A stretch of DNA of 64,000 nt, from contig NC_063051.1 in assembly GCF_018812025.1 (NCBI RefSeq), positions 3,764,896 through 3,828,895 of the forward strand, read 5' to 3'. The DNA comes from Megalobrama amblycephala. Its lineage: Eukaryota; Chordata; Actinopteri; Cypriniformes; Xenocyprididae. This document shows positions 24,711-52,600 of this stretch, piece by piece. The translations under genes were made by a program, and so were the position numbers. Positions within the stretch are counted from its first letter, which is position 1, and each line of letters opens with the position of its first letter. A model generated the notes under the pieces. The model saw only the letters and a program-made list of their open reading frames with translations. It was not told the origin of the DNA and made no database searches.

Positions 24711-25729
24711 GTAGGTACAATTTATCAAGTACATTCACTGTTGTTGTTTTCTTTGGTGTTTTTGTAATGGAGTTTAACGTTTGAGCGCGCGCGTTCGCTC
24801 TTCATTAGACTTCAGAGAAAGAGGTAAAAGGCCACAGGTGAGCCTCAGGTAAATTCACACACTTTTTACTTTTTCTCCTTTTAGTGCTTAGACTTTTTGT
24901 AACATTTCCCTGGCACACGTCACATTTTAGTTCCTTTGTAATAGCCTATATAGACAACTCCGTTACTAAATTCGGAAATCAAAGCTGTTCACGCTCTGAC
25001 ATGTTTATTTATCGACTGTTTAAAACTGCGCGTGAAGTTGCATATGATTTTTGTTAGTCAGTAGGAAATTAGTTTACAGGGTGTTATGCACGTTCCAATA
25101 TCCTACATTACAGAGAAAATCATTCACTTAAAGCTATATATTGCGTAATTATTCAGCCATTTTCCGTCTAATTCATAAGCTCACTTGCAAAATTCTACCA
25201 TGGTAACCAGTTTCCGCCAAAATAGTTAATAAATATCAAATATGCTCTATTATTTATTGATTGAAAACAGTGGTTTCTAATATCACGTTACCACAATTTA
25301 ACTATGGTAGGCTAAATGGTGAAAACTGGTAGGCTACATATTTGTATGATTTTTTCTTCTTCTCTTTTTTACACTATACACATTGTACAAAATTGAGCCC
25401 ACAATATTTGAAGCAAAACCTTGAAGCATCAATACATTTTAAAAGTAAAGTATGTCAAAAATGATTTGTGTAATGAGCAATAATACATGCATAATAGAGT
25501 AAGGGAGTATTTTGCAATATAATAGAAATATAATCAAAATGCCAAGTAACAAGTCTATGAATATGTTGATCAGTTTAGTGAGAGCTGCATTTAGCACTCT
25601 TATTGCCAAGCTACTGTCAGGATGTAAATTGATGGAATGAATGTTGTTCTGACATAATGAAGAAAGCCTTTTACAGTGTATGTTAATCTCATTTTCATTT
25701 ATTTTTGTCATTTTTTTTTCCATTCAAAG

Positions 25730-25803
25730 GTCCTGGTTATTTCATCATGTGTTAGTCACAGCAGTGACATCCCTTTTGCCTCAGGCTACATAGGACTTTG
25801 GAA
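25730..25803 (+). other. mst1r: 5' UTR part of mst1r coding exon 1
   Basis: A pyrimidine-rich tract ending in AAAG (acceptor AG 25728-25729) precedes this stretch. Translation most likely starts at the ATG 25804 (context GAAATG). An in-frame TTG lies six bases earlier at 25798 but is not a usual eukaryotic start. Confidence 0.4.
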
Positions 25804-43233
<17,430 letters not shown>

Positions 43234-43800
43234 CCCTGGTCCCAAATGAAGTCTGAGCTGCCTTCATCCTGTGGATTCAAAGGCAATATAGTCCTGTGAA
43301 GTTTGAGAACCAAAGAGCATGCACTGAAGATGATCTGCTGTATTTGGAGAATCCCAATGTGTGTCCAGCCGAAGACAATGCACATTCTTTATGTGCCTCT
43401 GTAATGGTCATGCTTTTGTGAACTAGTTGCACAGCCGAATTGGTGTCTTGTCTTCGGGATTTTAGCAATTTCTGGGCAGATTTCTGCACTTTTTAAATGA
43501 ATGCAAATCTTTTGCTGTGTTATGTTGATTGTCAGGTTTTTTATACTTTTTTTTTTAAAGCACATGGAATTGTTTAACAACTGAATCATCTGCTATTGCT
43601 CATACTTTATAGTGCAACACTGTTCTATCCATACGAAATGCGATAAGATTCCAGAAACAAGCCATTTTTATGTCCACACTGCCAGTAAAAATTATAAGAG
43701 CAATATGATTACTTGAAATACGGTTCCATCAGTTTCTTTTTACTACATTTATTTGTGATAATTTGTTTATTGTAAATAAAGAGTAATGTTTTGACATTAA
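43234..43800 (+). terminator. mst1r: mst1r 3' UTR with poly(A) signal
   Basis: AATAAA at 43775-43780 is the first canonical signal after the stop codon; cleavage would be expected at about 43795. The UTR has no other recognised feature. Confidence 0.75.
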
Positions 43801-43968
43801 ATTTCAAACTATTTTAAACATTTAAAAATTCTTGCATAATTATAAATGCAGTTTTAATGATCTTAAATTGTACAAAATTCTTGCCATTCCTCAAGACTAC
43901 AGGGAATGTTCTCAGAACTTTGACTATTGTTCTGTTCAAAGTTATGAACAAACATTTTTTCAGTAACG

Positions 43969-44613
43969 TTAAAGGGTTAGTTCACCCAAAAATGAAAATA
44001 ATGTTCGTCTCGTTTTACACCCATAAGACACAAATTAAGAACACAAATTAAGATATTTTTGATGAAATCCGATGGCTCAGTGAGACCTCTAGACAGCAAT
44101 GTCATTGAACTTCTCAAGATCCAGAAAGGTACTCAAAACATATTTAAAACAGTTAATGTGAGTACAGTGGTTCAATCTTAATATTATAAAGCGACAAGAA
44201 AACTTTTTGTGTGCCAAAGTCACATGGTTTGGCATTTTGACACGCGATCCGAATCACTGATTCGAAACAAAAGATTCGAAGCAGTGTTTTTTCAAAAAAT
44301 TGGCCATCACTAGATATTATTGAAAAGTCGTTATTTTTTTTGGGCGCACAAAAAGCTTTCTTGTTGCTTCATAATATTAAGATTGATCCACTGAACTCAC
44401 ATGAACTGTTTTAAATATGTTTTGAGAATCTTTCTGGATCTTGAGAAGTTCAATGACATTGTTGTCTATAGAGGCCTCACTGAGCCATCGTATTTAATCA
44501 AAAATAACTTAATTTGTGTTCCGAAGATAAACGAAGGCCTTACAGGTGTAGAACAACATGAGGGTGAGTAATAAATGACATTATTTTCATTTTTGGGTGA
44601 ACTAACCCTTTAA
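43969..44613. mobile_element. Foldback MITE, 645 bp, just downstream of mst1r
   Basis: TTAAAGGGTTAGTTCACCC at the left and GGGTGAACTAACCCTTTAA at the right; TTAA flanks both. The arms (about 280 bp) are inverted copies, for example GAACTTCTCAAGATCCAGAA at the left and its counterpart near 44440. Same family as 19278-20074. Confidence 0.85.
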
Positions 44614-44637
44614 TAGAATGTTCATTCAAAGTTATCT

Positions 44638-45831
44638 GGGGTCTCATTTATAAAACTGTGCGTAGGATCCCTACTAAAAGTGTACGTACGCGCAAAAGCT
44701 AGATTCTGCGTACGCACAAAAAAAATCAGATTTATAAAACCATGCGTACGCCAGAACCTGCGCACAAATCCCTTTATAAATCCCAGTCAGCGGAAGATTG
44801 TGCGTACGTGCATCTCCACCCTGTCTCCTCCCCGAAATCACCATATATGGAGCCTACGACGCCTAGTTTTACTATGCATAACCTCATCTGCATATCATTT
44901 CCATACACGTTCCCAACCACGTGACACCATGGTTAACACCGTCAAAGGTACAAAACATTGGAAAATATTAGATATGGATTATAAATGCCATTTGTGCCAC
45001 ATTATATTGATAAAGATCATCCAGTATCCTCTTTATGTTTTAGAATAAATATATCAAAATATCCATAAAAACAAAATTGTATAAAATACTTCAGATAAAG
45101 GTTTTAGAATAGAGTTGATTCATTCATTTCCACTGGCCAAATAGTATTTGAATAGTTTTAAACAATTCAAATCAAATTTATGCAGTTTTGCTGATGAGGT
45201 GAACATATCTTTTAGGAAGTGTATAGGCTATTTTTTAGTGGAAACAGATTGGCCTACTTATTTATTGCAGTGTAAATACAATTGTCTGACTCGGCGCGTC
45301 ACTGACAAAGGATTTTAAAAAGAAAACATGCAAATCTTACCGTTTTCCTCAAATTATATTCTTCAAATGGTAATTGTTTGAAGATCCTTCACACCAACAC
45401 CTCATGCAGCTGTGGCTGTACAGTAAGATATCATTGGACCTATTCAAACTGGACAACGGACCGTTCGACCATCGAATCCAGCAGTGTCTTCCATAATATC
45501 GAAGTTAAGTGTGCATCACTGATCGTCCAAAAAATATTTTGTCATAACATCTGCAGTTTAGTTTAAAGAGGAATTATTGTGCTCCCAGCGCTCCTCGCTG
45601 TCATAAAACAGCGTGTCACTGGAAAAGTGATCGAAAGTAGCACATCTACTATCTCAATTCATATCACTTTTGTCTCCAGAATGTGCGTACGCACGGCTCA
45701 AAGTTTGCTTAAAGGTGCGCACATTCTCCCGTCAAGTTTGTTTTTATAGATCACAACCTTTGCGCGGGAACTGGCGTACACATGCTTCCAGCCCCGTTTT
45801 GTGCGTACGCACGCTTTATAAATGAGACCCC
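44638..45831. mobile_element. MITE with GGGGTCTCATTTATAAA termini
   Basis: The left tip GGGGTCTCATTTATAAA and right tip TTTATAAATGAGACCCC form exact 17-bp inverted repeats. Subterminal regions hold several copies of the palindromic word TGCGTACGCA, clustered at both ends (44690-44810 and 45680-45820). No coding region and no clear target duplication. The P-like element follows it immediately. Confidence 0.7.
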
Positions 45832-45837
45832 TGGTCT

Positions 45838-47180
45838 ATGGAGTCAAATTAATGCCTTAAAGTTTTGCACAAAAATAAAGTTTTGCAAAACAAAAAAAAG
45901 AATTGAGCAATAAAAAAATGTTTTGCAAACAAAAATAAAGAATTGCAAAGGAAAAATAAAGTATTGAGCAGAAAAAAATAAGTTTTGCAAGCAAAAATAA
46001 TAAATTGCAAAATAAAATAACGTAGTGCAAAAATAAAAATATAATCAATTACAAAAATCAATGACAGCTGTAATCCTATTTTATCTTTGCCACATATTTT
46101 TCATGCTCAAACCTACTAAATCATTTGCAACGCTCATTTTATTCTGCGTTTCAGTCAAGCGTGCGCTCACGATACCGGCTTTCGTTTGCGCTGCACTGTT
46201 CTGTGCGGTTCTCTTTATGGCACTGGTTTGACGTGGGGGTGGAGTCAAGAAACGGGGGCACGCCCCCGCGAAACACGTCATCGGCAGGAGACGCAGATCG
46301 CAACAGAACAGATCAAGCATAGAGACAGAGCGCATTTATCATAATCTGAAAACCATGCCCACCGGGGGAAAAACAATCCAACCGTCTCCATTGACTTTGT
46401 AATGCATGAGGCTGCCTCCTTGTCTTTTCTGACTCATTAGAAAAAAACAGAACAATGCCTAAAAGCTGCTGTGTGACAAGGTGTACAGCTAACAAGCTAA
46501 AAAACCCAGAAATAAGTTTTTATAAGCTGTCGACCCCAAAAAACGAATGTTTAAGGACACAAAAGTGGATACAGGCAGTGAGACAGAGCACAACAGGTCA
46601 TATTACTATAAGAAATGCATTGGAGGGGGTCGTAATTGGCGACAACATATGCTAAACAAACCAACAAAAACAAACCATTCATTATTTTTAACCATGTCAA
46701 AGAATTATTTCACCTGTCGCTGATTACGTTCCCCTCCAATGCATTTCGCGGGGGCGTGCCCCCGTTTCTTGACTCCACCCCCACGTCAATCCAGTGCCAT
46801 AAAGAGAACCGCACAGAAAAGTGCAGCGCAAAAGAAAACCGGTATCGTGAGCGCACGCTTGACTGAAACGCAGAATAAAATGAGCGTTGCAAATGATTTA
46901 GTAGGTTTGAGCATGAAAAATATGTGGCAAAGATAAAATAGGATTACAGCTGTCATTGATTTTTGTAATTGATTATATTTTTATTTTTGCACTACTTTAT
47001 TTTATTTTGCAATTTATTATTTTTGTTTGCAAAACTTATTTTTTTCTGCTCAATACTTTATTTTTCCTTTGCAATTCTTTATTTTTGTTTGCAAAACATT
47101 TTTTTATTGCTCAATTCTTTTTTGTGTTTTGCAAAACTTTATTTTTGTGCAAAACTTTAAGGCATTAATTTGACTCCATA
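45838..47180. mobile_element. P-element-like foldback transposon, 1343 bp, with 8-bp target duplication
   Basis: CCTGGTCT occurs exactly at 45830-45837 and again at 47181-47188, an 8-bp duplication as P elements make. Tips are inverted (ATGGAGTCAAATTAATGCC and its complement). The left arm (45838 to about 46275) and right arm (about 46744 to 47180) are near-identical inverted copies of about 437 bp, rich in AGTTTTGCAAA words near the tips. The centre (about 46340-46740) carries a THAP-domain fragment. Non-autonomous, since no catalytic domain is present. Confidence 0.75.
46455..46655 (+). pseudogene. Partial THAP DNA-binding domain
   Basis: An ATG-initiated 66-codon frame begins MPKSCCVTRCTANKL. 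It has the early cysteine pair of a C2CH THAP zinc finger, the ISFYKL strand and the conserved tryptophan in KWIQAV (residue 38). The second half, with the C-x2-H pair, is missing, and the frame runs into unrelated palindromic sequence after about residue 45. THAP domains form the N-terminus of P-element transposases, which fits the 8-bp duplication of the surrounding element. It could instead be the first exon of a once-spliced transposase gene. Confidence 0.65.
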
Positions 47181-47188
47181 CCTGGTCT

Positions 47189-49120
47189 TTAATAATGCTC
47201 TCAAAACATTAGCACAAAAACATTTATACATCGTTCATGGAATTTTTTTAGTTAGGATGTTTGTCTAACATTTTTGTTAAAAAAATGTAACTAGGGTGAA
47301 TTCAAGGTGATTTGGACACTTTTTGCCATTGAGATTGGCAAAATGGAATGATTAGATGGAATGTTTGCGTAACCAAGAAAAATGTTAAAACATAAAAAAA
47401 AAAAAAAAAATGGATATTTTGAATGAAATGTCAGAATCACATAAATGTCAGAAATAAAATATTTACATAACTTAATAGGAAAATGTTCTAAGAACATATT
47501 TTTTTTTAGCTGGGTATATGTAAAAGTAAGCTAAAATGGTGGACAACTTGATTATTTAAGAAATTTAAATGAAAAATTGTTAGCTCTCAAGTTTTTAATG
47601 ACAATGATTGATTCTAACCTATTAAAAACACATCACTTAGGTTGTGCAGGCTATTGAATAATGTTAACTAAGATGCAAATAGCTAAGCAACATTGTTTTT
47701 AGCAAAGTAATAGCTAATATCTCAGTGACCTACAGTAGCTGTGACAAATGTTCTAATAATAAATTATTCTATAGGGATTTAGGGCATGTATTTGGAGGGA
47801 TTCACATTCCTCGTCACTGGAGGTCAGTATATACCTACTGTAGGTTATTTTCCACATCCATAATTATTAGTATCAGTAGGTTGTGTTGAGGTTTGTTCTC
47901 TACTAGATTGCAGTGAGTCATAGTTGTCACATTGGGAAGAAATGCAACACTTAAATGCCAGTGTCATGAAATGCCGAGTCATTTCTGTCTTTTCAGTTTA
48001 TCTGCTTGCCTTGATCTCTTTAAAATCCATTTAAATTTAAATCATATAGTAGAAAGTTATTCACAAGTGAGGATTAATGTCAACATGATATGAAAATTGA
48101 CTCTGGTGCACAATCCATAAGTGATTTGTTTTAAAATGCAGTAATTTAGCGCTGACATTTTGTGATGAAATAATAGCAACAATAGTTACTATTTAAAAAT
48201 ATGCAGACTCCATGTCTGGCTATATTCTGTTATGAAACATCTACTTTTCAAGATCCAAACAACCGCTGATGGTTAAAATCAAGTCATGTCCTACTTTCTT
48301 TCTTTTTTTTTCTTTTTTTTTTTGCATCATGTTGCAAAGTAAAATGTGTTGATTCAGGCATTAAAACATACACCTAGAACTCTGTATACCTCTATAACTT
48401 CCCAGAAACAATTTGATTACATAGCTACCAGCAACTGTCCTTCATCTCAACTCACTTTGAAGAGACTGTGTATTTAACTCTCATTGTTTCCATCACTCAG
48501 CCTTTGTTAGAGACCAAGCCGAGTTTGAGCAGAGCTTGGCAAACGAGGGAGAAGGAGAGAGATAAGGGCTGGAACTGAATGATGGAGGATTGCTACTGTT
48601 CAGTGAGCTTGTTAGTGGAGAGATTCTGGAACAGTCACGCATGACAGAGCTACATGTACTGCCGGCTCTCCAGAATCCCTTAGCCGTAGCCGTTTCTTTA
48701 AGCATTAATCCAGTTTACATGGTTTGTCCCACTCTGAAAGAGAGGGATGAGAGAGTGAAAAAGTCTGGCAATGATTTTTATTGGTGATTTGAGATATTCC
48801 ACCATTAATATTTTTAAAGCACTACCAATTTTTCTACCCAAACCTTGGTGTCTCATAGTGTTTGTGCAATATGAATGATACCAACTTATTAGGAGAAGTG
48901 TGCTATTGCTTTCTAAGCAATCAAACATTTAAAAAAAAAAAAAAAAAAGAAAGAAATTGTTAAAGATGTTTTATTAGTCTTTGTGTTTTCATGTCTCCTT
49001 AATTGGTGTACTTTTATTTTGAAGTTTGGTGTTTCTTGTCTTGTCTGTTCATGATTCCTCCATCCATTGATAGTTCAGATGTTGTTGGTCTTAAAGACTT
49101 TTAAAAATCAGAGGTAGGCT
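47189..49120. other. Gene-free stretch
   Basis: Mostly AT-rich with homopolymer runs (47396-47410, 48930-48948). A segment at about 48480-48760 has higher complexity, but no protein or splice pattern was recognised. Confidence 0.35.
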
Positions 49121-49125
49121 GATGC

Positions 49126-49619
49126 TGTCACAGACACGTCAGATTCCAACATTCACCAATCACAGCGCACACCATCTCCTGAATACTGATCACCGCCACC
49201 TGCACCTCATCACCGCACTCATCAGCAGCACCATAAAGAGCACACACACACAGTACTCCATGTCCGGTCTCGTTCGCATCTACTCATGTTTATGCTTACC
49301 TCAAGGACTCCCCGCTACATACTCACCTGTCTCCAGCATGCCTCCTTCCCTTGTGTACCTCGTCTACTGTGTGTGAGTGCTCCAGTCAGCTCCAGCTATC
49401 TCCAGCTATCTCCAGCTATCTCCAGCGATCTCCTAACTCCAGCGTGTTCACAGATCTCCGCATATGAAAGTGAAAGGACAGTAACTATACTCCATATCTA
49501 TCATCTAAACATCCATTGATTCATCTCTACTTACCTGTTTCATGCTCCTTGCTCTACTGGTGTCAATAAACAACAAGTTACCTGTTTACATCTGTGTCTG
49601 CCTCCTGTGTACCGTAACA
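49126..49619 (+). repeat. 5' LTR of the gypsy element, 494 bp
   Basis: TG...CA ends (TGTCACAGAC...CCGTAACA). It holds a TATA-like CATAAAG near 49230 and AATAAA at 49565-49570. It contains three CTCCAGCTAT units at about 49389-49420, whereas the 3' LTR has two. It differs from the 3' LTR by about ten substitutions and two indels. Confidence 0.95.
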
Positions 49620-49648
49620 GAAGACCAGACCCACACCGCAGACCCAGT

Positions 49649-52600
49649 ATGAGCCAGCCGGATCCCTTTCAGGCCTTGGTGGATGCGCTTCGGCGAACCC
49701 TCATCACCAATCCACCGCCACCATCTTCAGTCACTTCTCCCTCACCTGCACCAGCGAGCACCGCAGCCAGCACCACAGGATCTCCTTCGCCGCCGCCATA
49801 CGCCAGTCCCATGGCCAAACCGGCGCCCTACTCAGGATCGGCAGAGGATTGCAGCGGATTCCTGCTGCAATGTGAACTGGTCCTGGAGATGCAGCCGCAC
49901 CTGTACCCGAACGATACTTCCAAGATTGCCTTTCTCATCTCTCAGTTAAACGGCAAAGCATTGAAGTGGGCCGATTCCATCTGGTCACAACGTGGTGCAG
50001 TGACGCAGTCCTATCCTGCGTTTATTTCCCACTTCCGGGAGGTGTTCAGGAAACCGATCACAGTTTCATCAGCTGGTGAGAAACTCTATAATTTGAAACA
50101 GGGATCAATGTCTATTTACGACTATGCTTTGCAATTCAGGACGCTTGCTAAAGTTAGCGGATGGAACGAACAAGCTCTAATTACCACATTTCGTCAAGGA
50201 TTGGAACCTCGGGTACGGCTGCATCTCGCTGCATACGAGGATTCCATCGGCCTCGAGAAGTGCATCCAGCTATCAATCCGCTGCGCCACTCGTATGCAGG
50301 CGTGCCTCCAAGAGCACCAGGACCAGTCACTCTCCAACACGCTCCTCTGCCGGTCCGAACCCGTCAGCTCCCCAGAACCAGCCAACGAGCCTATGGACGT
50401 CGAAAACTCCCGTTTATCGCCGGCTGAGCGCCATCGTCGGCTGACCCTGCACCTATGTTTATATTGTGGCGCTCCTGGGCATGCGATTGCGGCGTGCCCC
50501 ACACGACCTCCTCGACCCATGGTGAGTGCCATCATCCCTTCTATTCAGAAAATGAAACCACTCACCACTGTCGTCAATCTTACTGCCGCTGATGTTTCCC
50601 TTACAGTGGTCGCGCTCCTCGACTCAGGGTCAACCGGCAACTTCGTCTCCGGCGCCCTCTGCCGGCAGTTACGTCTCAAGACCTCTCCGTCTCCGACAAT
50701 CTACCAGATCAACTCAATAACAGGCAAGCCTCTCAGCCGTAAGCACGTCCGTACCGTCGCAGGACCTCTTAAGCTTCAAGTTGGCTTATTACATCAAGAG
50801 GAATTACATCTGCTGGTTCTGGAGGATTTCACAGCTGACGTGGTTCTGGGGCGCCCCTGGTTGGAGCAGCACAACCCGACCATCTCCTGGAAGACGGGCG
50901 AAATCCTGAAGTGGGGCGACACCTGTTTCTCTCGCTGTCTGACTGAACTTCCTGTGCCATCTTCTCCATCTCCTGATCTCTCCCTCTGCGCAACATCCAT
51001 CGAGAGTCCAGTTGAACAACGATCCATCGACATCCCTAAGTGTTACGCCCCCTTCAGCGACGTCTTCTGCCCGCAGAGGGCTTCCAAGCTGCCTCCACAC
51101 TGGCCATGGGACTGTGCCATCGACCCGCTTCTGGGTGAACCAGTGCCGAAGGGTAAGATATACCCACTGTCCATCCCGGAGGAGAAGGCCTTGGAGGATT
51201 ACATCAAGGAGGCCCTGGCTCAAGGATACATCCGGCTGTCTACTTCCCCTGCTGCTTCCAGTTTCTTCTTTGTGGCTAAAAAGGACGGAGGCTTGCGGCC
51301 ATGTATTGATTATCGCTTTCTCAATAAGATCACTGTCAAGTTCAGATATCCCCTTCCTCTCGTCCCAGCGGCCCTGGAACATCTCCGTGGTGCCACTGTG
51401 TTCACGAAGCTGGACCTCCGCAGCGCGTACAACCTCATCCGGATACGTGAGGGGGACGAGTGGAAGACCGCCTTCATTACACCTACAGGACACTACGAGT
51501 ACCTCGTTATGCCGTATGGCCTGGTCAACGCCCCCTCCGTATTCCAGGACTTCATACATGAGGTGCTCCGGGAGTTTCTCCATCGCTTTGTCCTAGTCTA
51601 CATCGACGACATACTCATCTACTCCCGGAGCCAGGCCGAACATCGCCGACACGTTGCGGAGGTCCTCACCCATCTTCGCCAGTTCCACCTATTCCTCAAA
51701 GCAGAAAAGTGTTCATTCCATCAACCCACCGTCTCATTCCTTGGATACATCATTGATCACATCCGGATGGACGAGAGGAAGGTGGAATCCATCACCAACT
51801 GGCCAGAACCCACTACCATCAAAGAGCTGCAACGCTTCCTTGGATTCTCTAATTTCTACTGTCAATTCATCAAAGACTACAGTTTCATCACCCATCCACT
51901 CACCAGCCTTCTCCGAAATAAGCCCAAGTCTCTGTCCTGGAATCCAGCAGCCACCAACGCCTTTAATCGCCTCAAGGAAGCCTTCACCACCGCTCCCTTA
52001 CTCGTTCACCCCGATCCAGAACAGCCCTTCATCGTAGAGGTGGACGCCTCTACCACCGGAGTGGGAGCGGTGTTGTCGCAGCAGCAGGGGACGCCAAGTA
52101 GACTCCACCCATGCGCCTTCTCCCGCAAGCTCAGCCCGGCGGAAGTCAACTACTCCATCGGTGACAGGGAACTCCTCGCGGTGAAGCTTGCCTTGGAAGA
52201 GTGGAGGCATTGGTTGGAGGGGGCCAAACATGCGTTCCTGATTCTAACAGACCACAAAAACCTGGAGTATCTTCGTTCCGCCAAAAGGTTAAACCCAAGA
52301 CAAGCCCGATGGGCCATGTTCTTCTCCCGATTCAACTACACCATCTCCTACCGACCAGGCTCGAAAAACATTAAAGCTGACGCTCTCTCCCATCTCCATG
52401 CTCCCAAAGAAAAGACTGAAGAACCCGAGCCAATCATCCTGAGCTCACTCATTGTAAGCCCCATCACTTGGTCAGAGGAGACCATTCCCTCCTCCAATGC
52501 CTCCACAAACCCTCCGCCGGGCTGTCCACCTGGCTTGCTTTACATCACCCGGACACGACGCACTCCCACCATCCACTCCGCTCACACGTCACTAGGCACT

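Noticed and set aside
25798..25803. TTG as start codon two codons before the mst1r ATG
   Set aside because: Non-AUG initiation is not needed, since an ATG follows directly at 25804.
45849..47168. Four Phe/Leu-rich frames of 63-70 codons on the P-like element arms
   Set aside because: They are mirror images of each other created by the inverted arms and the TTTTGCAAA ladder; they look membrane-like only because of T-rich codons.
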